From the NCBI GenBank assembly GCA_021731205.1, contig JAKFXV010000066.1:1-6264 (forward strand): DNA of 6,264 nucleotides, in the 5' to 3' direction. The notes below the pieces were generated by a model that saw only the letters and a list, made by a program, of their open reading frames with translations, did not search any database and was not told the origin of the DNA. The translations under genes and the position numbers were made by a program. The stretch's first letter is position 1; every line of letters begins with the position of its first letter. Below are positions 1-4,929 of this stretch, in pieces. Origin of the DNA: Nocardioides sp. (GTDB lineage: Bacteria; Actinomycetota; Actinomycetes; Propionibacteriales; Nocardioidaceae).

Positions 1-517
1 AGACCTCGGGGAGGGTGAGCGCGAGGGTGATGTCCATCGCGTGCTCCATCCGCAGGCCGGGCTGGTGTCCCGGCGCGGTGGTCTTGAGGAGGCGCCGGAT
101 CTCCCGCTCTCGGGCGGCCAGGATGCGGTGCATGGTGTCGGCCATCCGCGCATCGGCCCGCGCGGCCTCCTGATAGATCGCGATGATGTCCGAGCCGACC
201 TCGTATTGCCGCCGGGTCAGCTCGGCCAGCAGCCGCAGCTGTTGCCGCTCGTCGGAGGCGCGCAGGGAGGCATCGGCCAGGGTCGGCGTCTGCGCCTCCT
301 GCATCCACGCCTGGGTGATCCGCTCGAGGATCTGGGCCTTGCTGCCGAGTGCGGAATAGATCGTCTGCACGGGTATGTCGGCCGCGGTCGAGATCGCGGC
401 GATGGTCGTGGCGGCGTACCCCTGCTCGGCGAACAGCGCCCGTGCCGCTCGGGCGATCTGATCCTTGGTCGCCTCCGCCTGCCGCTGGCGGTGTCCGCTG
501 GAGTCCTTGACAACCAC
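1..517 (-). CDS. TetR/AcrR-family transcriptional regulator (C-terminus cut by window edge)
   Basis: The 172 visible codons begin at a GTG. An in-frame TGA lies only five codons upstream, so the start cannot be much earlier. Residues 18-62 form a typical TetR N-terminal DNA-binding domain: helix 1 with ARALFAEQGYAATTIAAIS, then the turn and recognition helix around AADIPVQTIYSALGSKAQIL. This is the usual T-I-x-x-I plus Y-x-x-x-x-x-K pattern of the family. The remainder is the start of an alpha-helical ligand-binding domain, which gives no hint of the ligand. The gene is divergent from the glutaredoxin-like gene, and a perfect palindrome between the two starts is the likely operator, so autoregulation together with control of the neighbour is inferred. 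The shine-dalgarno is weak (AGGGTG about 12 bases upstream). The family call is safe; the regulon is inference. Confidence 0.92.
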   Translation of the reverse strand, partial: MVVKDSSGHRQRQAEATKDQIARAARALFAEQGYAATTIAAISTAADIPVQTIYSALGSKAQILERITQAWMQEAQTPTLADASLRASDERQQLRLLAELTRRQYEVGSDIIAIYQEAARADARMADTMHRILAAREREIRRLLKTTAPGHQPGLRMEHAMDITLALTLPEV

Positions 518-541
518 GGCGTCAGCGTATCACCCTGTTCA

Positions 542-558
542 TCATAGTTTTACTATGA
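542..558. promoter_or_regulatory. Palindromic operator between tetR and the glutaredoxin-like gene
   Basis: TCATAGT-TTT-ACTATGA is a perfect 7-bp inverted repeat with a 3-base spacer, AT-rich within a GC-rich region. It lies between the divergent starts at 517 (minus) and 574 (plus). On the minus strand its edge includes TATGAT (541-546), a five-of-six match to a -10 box that would serve the regulator gene. On the plus strand it contains TACTAT (551-556), a weaker -10 candidate. The size, symmetry and position fit a TetR-family operator that would block both promoters. No convincing -35 box accompanies either candidate. Confidence 0.75.
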
Positions 559-573
559 CAAATTGAGGAAACC

Positions 574-828
574 ATGAACCCTGCGATCGTGTACTACAAG
601 CCCGGGTGTCCGTTCGGCATCCGGCTCCGGTTGGCGCTGAGCTTGCACGGCGTACCGTTCCGAGCCGTTCGGTTCCGCGACGACGAGGTCGGGGCCGAGC
701 GAGTGCGAGCCGTCAACGAGGGCTGCGAGATCAGCCCCACGGTTCACGTGAACGGGCGCTGGCTCACCAACCCCCGCTGGCGCGAAGTGGCCGACGCGTC
801 CGCCCGCTCGCACTCGGCGGCGGCCTGA
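574..828 (+). CDS. Glutaredoxin/mycoredoxin-like small thiol protein, monothiol active site
   Basis: This is an 84-residue thioredoxin-fold protein of glutaredoxin size. The N-terminal strand IVYYKPGCPFG (residues 5-15) holds the active site C12-P-F-G15, and SPTVHVNGRWLTNP (54-67) matches the cis-proline loop region and the following strand and LTNP segment seen in mycoredoxins. The second active-site cysteine of the usual CxxC is glycine, so a monothiol mechanism is expected: reduction of mixed disulfides with a low-molecular-weight thiol, mycothiol in actinobacteria. The cis-proline position reads S-P-T-V rather than the common T-V-P, so the fit is not perfect. The only other cysteine is C51. 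A clear ribosome site GAGGA (566-570) precedes the ATG. The gene lies directly beside the TetR operator and is probably controlled by that regulator; it ends ahead of a strong hairpin. Confidence 0.7.
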   Translation: MNPAIVYYKPGCPFGIRLRLALSLHGVPFRAVRFRDDEVGAERVRAVNEGCEISPTVHVNGRWLTNPRWREVADASARSHSAAA

Positions 829-844
829 TCCTTGGATGAGGAGA

Positions 845-884
845 GCCCTTACACAAGGAACACGAATCATCCTTGTGTAAGGGC
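845..884. terminator. Strong hairpin between convergent genes, probable bidirectional terminator
   Basis: The arms 845-859 and 870-884 are perfectly complementary over 15 bp (GCCCTTACACAAGGA and its reverse complement), with a 10-base loop. The hairpin sits 16 bases after the glutaredoxin stop and 18 bases after the stop of the convergent ABM-like gene. No U-tract follows on either strand, which is common for actinobacterial hairpin terminators. The position makes a bidirectional terminator the best reading. Confidence 0.8.
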
Positions 885-902
885 CGAATGGTGAGGCGTC
901 GG

Positions 903-1511
903 TCAGCCTGGCGAGTGAAGGAGCGGCTGCCGGAGGTCGAAGAACTCCGGCGGGCCGGTCATCAAACCGTTGAGCTCGTCCATCTGAGCCTGCAACTCCG
1001 GTGGCAGTGCCTTGCTCTCACCTGCGCGGGCCTCGGCCTCGGAGGTGAAGTAGGTGACCATCGTGAAGGCACCCTCGTCGTGGCCGATCGAGACCATCCC
1101 GATGACATCGGGGCGGAACTGCTCCCACTTGTCGGCGTTCTCGGTCATCAGCTTCTTGGCGCGTTCGGGATCGCTCCCGCTGCCCCGCATGATCTGCACG
1201 AACCCGGCGCCGTCGACGTCGCCGTACAGGTCAACGTCGACGTCGGAGCTGTTGGCGAAGCTGGCCTCGCCGTCGAAGAGCTTCGCGGTCTCGGCCCACC
1301 ACGCGTCCTGTTCGGGCCGGGCGCCATTGGCCATGGCCGCGGCCTCGGACTCGAAGCGAGCCACGGCGATCACTCTGCCGTCATCGGTGACCCCGCCGGT
1401 CGAGCCGAGCCAGCCCGCGGCACCGGGCGACAGGTCGGACTTCCACCGGTCGATTGCCTGGGCGAAGGCCTCCGGCTGCGAGGTCTTGCCCTGGATGACT
1501 TGCACGAACAT
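903..1511 (-). CDS. Duplicated ABM-like (dimeric alpha/beta barrel) protein, function unknown
   Basis: This is a 202-residue soluble protein. The start chosen is the ATG at 1511, because AGGAGG lies six bases upstream; a longer reading to 1556 would place the ribosome site inside the gene and adds 15 residues of no visible domain. Two repeats of about 95 residues are visible: FVQVIQG (2-8) followed by a helix and the strand RVIAVARFESEAAA, and FVQIMRG (104-110) followed by a helix and the strand FTMVTYFTSEAEA. Each half resembles an ABM/EthD-type ferredoxin-like fold that normally pairs as a dimer, so the protein probably forms an intramolecular pseudo-dimer. Such proteins are frequent in actinobacteria and mostly uncharacterised. 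No cofactor or catalytic residue can be assigned, and there is no signal peptide or membrane segment. The gene seems monocistronic, between hairpins at 845-884 and 1581-1600. Confidence 0.8.
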   Translation of the reverse strand: MFVQVIQGKTSQPEAFAQAIDRWKSDLSPGAAGWLGSTGGVTDDGRVIAVARFESEAAAMANGARPEQDAWWAETAKLFDGEASFANSSDVDVDLYGDVDGAGFVQIMRGSGSDPERAKKLMTENADKWEQFRPDVIGMVSIGHDEGAFTMVTYFTSEAEARAGESKALPPELQAQMDELNGLMTGPPEFFDLRQPLLHSPG

Positions 1512-1734
1512 GTTGACCTCCTCGTTGGATTCCCGGGATGTGTGGATCCTCAGCACGCTACGCCCGCCGTACCCCCACCGGAACCCTCACTCGAGGGTTC
1601 GATGCGGTCATACGAGTCGGCTTGTCGTCATGCCTGGTGACGTCCACCCTCCCCCAGAGAGCGGTGAGCGCACCGAATGATCGCCAGCGTCCTACCTTCC
1701 AGATTGACGCACCAGTGCCGAGCCAGGTACCACC
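1512..1734. other. Intergenic region between the KTSC gene and the ABM-like gene
   Basis: I see no credible gene in these 223 bases. The stretch carries the inverted repeat at 1581-1600 and, on the minus strand, a weak promoter-like pair: TTCCGG and TAGCGT 17 bases apart, ending near 1556. The ribosome site of the ABM-like gene lies at its left end. The open reading frames that cross the region have no recognisable protein motif here. Confidence 0.5.
1581..1600. repeat. Perfect 8-bp inverted repeat, terminator or operator
   Basis: GAACCCTC (1581-1588) and GAGGGTTC (1593-1600) form a perfect stem with a 4-base loop. On the minus strand it lies after the Ubl operon ends and just upstream of the putative -35 element of the ABM-like gene. 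It could therefore end the operon or act as an operator for the next gene. No U-run follows, so the sequence alone does not decide between these. Confidence 0.5.
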
Positions 1735-1942
1735 TCAAGCTGCGACGCGCATGTACCGGCGAGCGCGGATCTGGCGACCGACCCGACGCCAGGGTGCGGG
1801 AGCAGCATGGCCTCGTACAGAAACGCGGGGGCGTCGTGTAGTCGTAGGTGCCGCCGCTGAGGAACCTGACCCGGAGGGTGTGGGTGGCGTGGTCGTAGCC
1901 GACGAAGGCGACGTTGTCGGAGACGACGGGGACCATGCTCAT
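1735..1942 (-). pseudogene. KTSC-domain protein gene with two apparent single-base deletions
   Basis: From the ATG at 1942, with AGGAG a few bases upstream, the frame reads MSMVPVVSDNVAFVGYD, then LRVRFLSGGTYDYTTPP. This is the N-terminal half of a KTSC domain (S-x-x-I/V-x-x-V/I-G-Y-D, then strand, then G-G-x-Y-x-Y). The domain continues only after a shift at the run of five G (plus strand 1827-1831), giving AFLYEAMLLPHP, and after a second shift at GGG (1792-1794), giving WRRVGRQIRARRYMRVAA and a TGA at 1735-1737. Adding one base at each run yields a continuous 69-residue protein. Without correction the starting frame runs out of the domain to a stop at 1628. KTSC is a small domain known alone and at the C-terminus of some lysyl-tRNA synthetases; its role is unclear. 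The gene is last in the Ubl operon, 22 bases after the DUF6527-like gene. Both lesions are in homopolymer runs, so a sequencing error is as likely as real decay. Confidence 0.72.
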
Positions 1943-1964
1943 GTTGCGCTCCTGGCGTTGTGGT

Positions 1965-2345
1965 CTAGCGGCGGGTCGTCCGGTTGGGGACCCAGTGGAT
2001 GCGGCCGTCCCGGAGCCAGAAGTGGCAGCGGGGTCGGCCGCGGTAGTCGATCGACGGGTGGACGGAGGGCTGGCCGGTGTCGTTGGTCGTGACCCTCCAG
2101 CGAGTTCTTGCAGGATTGGCCAGGTTGAGCTCCACGGTGTGGCCACGCCCGCAAGGGCAATCGAGAAGCGCCCACTTGGGTGTCGCCACCCCGAGGACGT
2201 AGACGCACCGAGGGTCGAGGCCCTCGGGCAGCCCGCCGCGGTCGGCGACGACCACCACCTGGTTGACGCGGGACTTGGCGTGGCCATTGCGGGCACGCCG
2301 GTACGCGCGGACGACGCCAATGCGGGCATTGGCCAGGACGCGCAT
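1965..2345 (-). CDS. DUF6527-like small Cys/His protein of the Ubl operon
   Basis: This 126-residue protein of unknown biochemistry is fourth in the operon. The ATG at 2345 shares one base with the stop of the JAB-E1 gene (TGATG), so coupled translation decides this start over a GTG one codon upstream. A basic N-terminus (1-27) precedes a strand VVVVADRGGLP and CVYVLG. Then comes CPCGRGH (63-69), a segment RWRVTTNDTGQPSVHPSID, and a closing RPRCHFWLRDGRIHWV (104-119). The pattern C-x-C-G-x-x-H, then P-S-I, then C-H-F/Y-W and a final strand matches what I recall of DUF6527, a family often found beside bacterial E2, ThiF and multiubiquitin genes. C63, C65, H69, C107 and H108 could bind zinc. 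A substrate-binding or E3-like role is speculation. The family assignment is from memory of the motif. Confidence 0.72.
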   Translation of the reverse strand: MRVLANARIGVVRAYRRARNGHAKSRVNQVVVVADRGGLPEGLDPRCVYVLGVATPKWALLDCPCGRGHTVELNLANPARTRWRVTTNDTGQPSVHPSIDYRGRPRCHFWLRDGRIHWVPNRTTRR

Positions 2346-3823
2346 CACCCGAGCACCCCTAGAAGGTCGAGGTAGGGGGCCCGGGTGCCGCGGCCGATGA
2401 ACGCCGTACTGGTGCAGAAGCAGCCGGGGCGTGCCGGTCGGGCGTTGCGGCGCAGCTCACCGAGGTGGGAGCGGAGCAACAGCTCGGTCGCGTCGCTCTT
2501 CCCGAGGCCGGTCAGCCGCAGGAGGAACTCGGTCGCGCCGAGCGCCGCGACGCTGGTGGTGAGAGTGACGACCGCGGGCTGCGGCGTCTCGGCTTCGGGC
2601 ACGTACCCCTCGCCGGCGAGCCGCTTACGGGTCTCGGGGTCGAGGTTCTCGGCGGCTGCGAGGCCCGGGTCGATCCGGCCCCGGCACAGCAGGCACGCCG
2701 TGCCGGGCGCCACCCAGGTGACGCGCTGCTCGATCCGCACTTCCCGGCCACCGTCTTCGCGCTCCGTCGGCAGAACCAGGACGGCGACGTCGATGACCGG
2801 GGCGATGTGCGCGTATGTCCACCGGTTCAGGATCAGGCGTGCGCCGTGCCCGTCGACGCAACTGAAGACGACGTCGGCGTGCAAGATCGCGGCGATCGCG
2901 TCCGGGTGGTTCAGCGGCTTTTCGATCCGGACCACCGGGGTGCCCAGTCCGATGGCGTCGAGGTGGTCACCAAGCGCGTCCACCTTGAGGCGGCCGACGT
3001 CGCCGGTCGTGATGCCGTGCCCGCGGGTCGGGGTCGGGTCGGTGACGACGTCGTCGTCGACGATGACGAGCTCACCCAACCCCAGCCGTGCGACCTGGAC
3101 CGAGACCGCGGACCCGGTGCCGCCACCACCGATGACCGCGGCGCGCACGTGCTGGAGCATCCGGTTGCCGCCCGGGCCGAGCATCCGGATCTGCCGGTCG
3201 AACACCGACAGCTGCTCATCGCCCGGCTGATCGCCCGACTCCTCGCCTTCGGCGGCTGGCGGCAGGTACAGGTGGAGACCAGCGCCGGCGACCCGGACTG
3301 CGTCGACGACGACGAACTGCGGCGCCCGCGCGTCGAAGCCCCCACCTAGGTCGTACAGGCGGGCGGCGACCTGCGAGGCGTCCGGGGTGCCGGCGATCAC
3401 GACGGCCGCGTAGTACACAGCACCGAACGCACGGGCCGCGATCGCCAGATCGGTGTCAACCTGGTCGTCGTAGGTGGAGAACTCCGGCAGACCACGCGGG
3501 TGGGTGTGGACGAAAACCGGGACCTGGCCGTTCGCCACGGCCGCACGGAACGCCGGCACCCACCCGGACGAGGAGATCGACAGGCCCATCGGGCCGCGCT
3601 CGACGTAGGCACCCTCCGGGACCGGCGTGATGGTCTGCGCGAGCAGCGTGATCTGCCCGGCGACCTTCGGGATCTGGGCACCGGCGGCGGTGGCGGTGTC
3701 CACGGTGGTCGCCGCGGCCCCCACGAGGGAGGTCGCGACGACTGCCGCGGTTTCGTCACCGGCGCCGAGGGACGCGACCAGCGGGGTGAACTGGTCCTCG
3801 GTGAACGCGATGCGGGTCGACAT
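2345..3823 (-). CDS. JAB/JAMM protease fused to ThiF/E1-like ubiquitin-activating domain
   Basis: This 492-residue fusion starts at the ATG at 3823, which overlaps the E2 stop by one base (TGATG); a longer frame to 3925 lies inside the E2 gene and has no domain. Residues 1-185 form a JAB domain with the metalloprotease motif H106-T-H108-P followed by S116-T-Y-D119. The upstream acid is not certain; E75 is one candidate. After an acidic linker (about 190-204), residues 205-492 form an adenylating E1/ThiF domain: glycine-rich loop AVIGGGGTGS (229-238), acidic strand VIVDDD (253-258), then R267 and K280. C377-x-x-C380 and C468-x-C470 could hold the structural zinc. C322 is another conserved-looking cysteine, so the thioester cysteine is not assigned. 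The protein would trim or remove the modifier and activate it with ATP. Thiamine or molybdopterin biosynthesis is unlikely given the JAB fusion and the Ubl and E2 neighbours. Confidence 0.92.
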   Translation of the reverse strand: MSTRIAFTEDQFTPLVASLGAGDETAAVVATSLVGAAATTVDTATAAGAQIPKVAGQITLLAQTITPVPEGAYVERGPMGLSISSSGWVPAFRAAVANGQVPVFVHTHPRGLPEFSTYDDQVDTDLAIAARAFGAVYYAAVVIAGTPDASQVAARLYDLGGGFDARAPQFVVVDAVRVAGAGLHLYLPPAAEGEESGDQPGDEQLSVFDRQIRMLGPGGNRMLQHVRAAVIGGGGTGSAVSVQVARLGLGELVIVDDDVVTDPTPTRGHGITTGDVGRLKVDALGDHLDAIGLGTPVVRIEKPLNHPDAIAAILHADVVFSCVDGHGARLILNRWTYAHIAPVIDVAVLVLPTEREDGGREVRIEQRVTWVAPGTACLLCRGRIDPGLAAAENLDPETRKRLAGEGYVPEAETPQPAVVTLTTSVAALGATEFLLRLTGLGKSDATELLLRSHLGELRRNARPARPGCFCTSTAFIGRGTRAPYLDLLGVLG

Positions 3824-4212
3824 CAGTTGCCGCCCGCCATCGCCAGCGCCCGCCGGACGTACGCCAGATACGTCTCGAGGTTGTCGACGCCCGGGCGCCA
3901 CTGGCCCCCTATGTGGCGGCTCCACCGCTGCCAGGACCGACCGACGTGGTGCTCGGTCACCTCGGTGCCCGGGATCGCAGCGCCCTTGGCCGTCAGGGCC
4001 GGCGACACCCAGAACATGTCCGGGGTGGCGTCGGGGAACCCGATCGGCAGGCGCAGCAGAAGGTCGACCTCGGACCGGTCGAGGCCCGGCGTCGGCAAAT
4101 CGGCAAGAACGACGTTAACGAACCCGTCGACGACCTCGACCGTGTGGCTATAGCCCAGCGAGTCGAGGAAGCACTGGTCCTGTTCGCGGAGGACCGCTAC
4201 GAGCGCACCCAT
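3823..4212 (-). CDS. E2/UBC-fold protein, prokaryotic family E type
   Basis: The 129-residue protein is second in the operon, three bases after the modifier gene and overlapping the JAB-E1 gene by one base. The core shows the E2 layout: N-terminal helix, a strand pair (VEVVDGFVNVVLADLPTP), then VDLLLRLPIGFPDATPDMFWVSP (49-71), which corresponds to the beta-meander ending in the proline-rich turn of E2 enzymes. WQRWSRH (94-100), W105RPG and a C-terminal helix LETYLAYVRRAL follow. This ordering matches what I recall of the Prok-E2_E family found with multiubiquitin and E1 genes. The only cysteine is C14 in the first helix; the region after the P-D-M-F-W turn, where a UBC catalytic cysteine normally lies, has none. 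Transfer through a thioester at the usual site is therefore doubtful. The fold and context are strong; the chemistry is open. Confidence 0.85.
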   Translation of the reverse strand: MGALVAVLREQDQCFLDSLGYSHTVEVVDGFVNVVLADLPTPGLDRSEVDLLLRLPIGFPDATPDMFWVSPALTAKGAAIPGTEVTEHHVGRSWQRWSRHIGGQWRPGVDNLETYLAYVRRALAMAGGN

Positions 4213-4215
4213 CGC

Positions 4216-4509
4216 TCAGGCCCCGGCGTAGAGGTCGCTGACCTGGCCCGGGTTGATCACACGCGGCACGGTGAAGAACCGCATGTTGTTCTCGAGCACC
4301 ACGACCTCGTCGTCCTCGATGAGCCTGTCGAGCTCGTCGAGGATGTCGAGCCACACGTCACGGTCGGTGCTCACCGGCGGCGACGGCACCAGACGCAGCT
4401 GCGCGCCCGTGAGCTTGTCCCCCTCCGGGTGGTACCTAGTCCCGTCGATGTAGATCGGGGTCTTCCCCCGCTTCGGGTCCTTGGTCTTGTGGGTTTCCAA
4501 CGAAGACAT
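4216..4509 (-). CDS. Ubiquitin-like modifier (multiubiquitin-type domain, single copy)
   Basis: This is the first gene of the operon, 97 residues. The ATG at 4509 has AGGAG nine bases upstream. A charged flexible tail (1-16) precedes one beta-grasp-like domain: strand TPIYIDGTRYHP, helix start LTGAQLRLVPSPP, a middle section DVWLDILDELDRLIEDDEVVVLENN, and strand MRFFTVPRVINPG (76-88). The pattern x-I-Y-I-D-G, acidic E-D-D-E-V-V, and M-R-F-F-T-x-P-x-x-I-N-P-G matches the multiubiquitin (polyubiquitin-like) domain. Members often carry tandem domains; here there is one. The protein ends in LYAGA rather than a di-glycine. A JAB trim of the final Ala would leave a C-terminal Gly, but that is inference. 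Its position before E2 and JAB-E1 supports its role as the conjugated protein. It is probably transcribed from the divergent control region upstream. Confidence 0.85.
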   Translation of the reverse strand: MSSLETHKTKDPKRGKTPIYIDGTRYHPEGDKLTGAQLRLVPSPPVSTDRDVWLDILDELDRLIEDDEVVVLENNMRFFTVPRVINPGQVSDLYAGA

Positions 4510-4653
4510 AAGACATCTCTCCTAGCTTCCAGGTGGTGGATCCGCCTGCTGTAGGCGAGCATACATGCATACATGTTACTTGCGCCAATTATCAGTAACG
4601 GGCATGCTTGACCGCATGAATTGCGCGCACCGCGCACGAGAAGGGAGAGTCAC
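4510..4653. promoter_or_regulatory. Shared divergent control region of the Ubl operon and the RHH/Fic unit
   Basis: This 144-base region lies between two outward-facing operons and is rich in short repeats. GCATACAT occurs twice in tandem (4559-4566, 4567-4574). GTTACT (4575-4580) and AGTAAC (4594-4599) form a perfect 6-bp inverted repeat with a 13-base spacer. CGCGCAC is repeated in tandem (4624-4630, 4631-4637). On the minus strand GATAAT (4588-4593), a five-of-six -10 box, lies inside the spacer of that inverted repeat and faces the modifier gene. RHH antitoxins usually bind short repeats beside their own gene, so the RHH protein may control both operons. The plus-strand promoter is not obvious. 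Confidence 0.6.
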
Positions 4654-4869
4654 TTGAGTAAGTCCCGCGTCACGACCATCCGTCAGCCTGAGGATCAGGC
4701 AGACGAACTGGAGTTTGTTGCCCGTGTGGACGGCATTCCTGCGTCCGAACTCATCCGCGACGCGATTGCCGACTACCTCGCAGCCCGACGAGCCGACCCG
4801 GAGTTCCTAGACCGTCTCCGGGCGCGCATCGAAGCCGACAAGGAAATCCTCGCCCGGTTGGCGCAGTAG
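4654..4869 (+). CDS. Ribbon-helix-helix antitoxin-like DNA-binding protein
   Basis: The 71-residue protein starts at a TTG at 4654, supported by GGGAG (4643-4647) six bases upstream; a further TTG at 4621 has no such site. The N-terminal strand RVTTIRQPEDQADELEFVARVDG and helix pair IPASELIRDAIADYLAARR have the spacing of an RHH/CopG-type dimer, with the DNA-contacting strand at about residues 5-10. The C-terminal helix EFLDRLRARIEADKEILARLAQ is charged and amphipathic and could contact a partner protein. It precedes a Fic/Doc-like gene by 57 bases, which fits a type II toxin-antitoxin pair in which the antitoxin also represses the operon. The repeats just upstream are plausible binding sites. 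An alternative is a stand-alone repressor for the divergent Ubl operon. Confidence 0.8.
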   Translation: MSKSRVTTIRQPEDQADELEFVARVDGIPASELIRDAIADYLAARRADPEFLDRLRARIEADKEILARLAQ

Positions 4870-4929
4870 CCAACGCGAGGCGAGCAGCAACCGCTACCAC
4901 CCAAGACCGAGACCGAGAGGAGGACGATG

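Noticed and set aside
507..512. Perfect TTGACA -35 box on the plus strand
   Set aside because: No -10 box is found at 16-18 bases, and it lies in the tetR coding sequence.
41..547. Plus-strand frame opposite tetR
   Set aside because: No motif; it is antisense to a clear TetR domain and runs through the operator.
1593..1605. GGGTTCGAT resembling a tRNA T-loop, possibly the end of a tRNA or an att site
   Set aside because: The flanking five bases do not pair as a T-stem and no acceptor or anticodon arm is visible; the bases are explained by the inverted repeat.
873..1640. Plus-strand 255-residue frame opposite the ABM-like gene
   Set aside because: It has no domain and no ribosome site, starts inside the hairpin at 845-884, and is antisense to a gene with a strong AGGAGG.
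1626..1642. CGTCA / TGACG inverted repeat with 7-base spacer
   Set aside because: The arms are only 5 bp and no promoter element or gene start is adjacent; such a repeat is expected by chance.
1628..2329. A 233-residue minus-strand open frame covering the DUF6527 and KTSC region
   Set aside because: Its N-terminal part is an arginine/serine/proline-rich shadow of the DUF6527-like gene in another frame. Only the portion after 1942 is real, as the first half of the KTSC gene.
2465..3349. Long plus-strand frames opposite the JAB-E1 gene
   Set aside because: High GC makes long antisense frames common. These lack motifs, have biased D/R/A composition, and lie opposite a gene with clear JAB and E1 motifs.
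2345..3823. ThiF/MoeB role in thiamine or molybdopterin synthesis
   Set aside because: The JAB fusion, E2-like and Ubl neighbours and the absence of thiamine or molybdenum genes favour protein conjugation.
1735..4509. CBASS locus with E1/E2 proteins
   Set aside because: No CD-NTase cyclase or CBASS effector is present, and E1 is fused to JAB rather than to E2.
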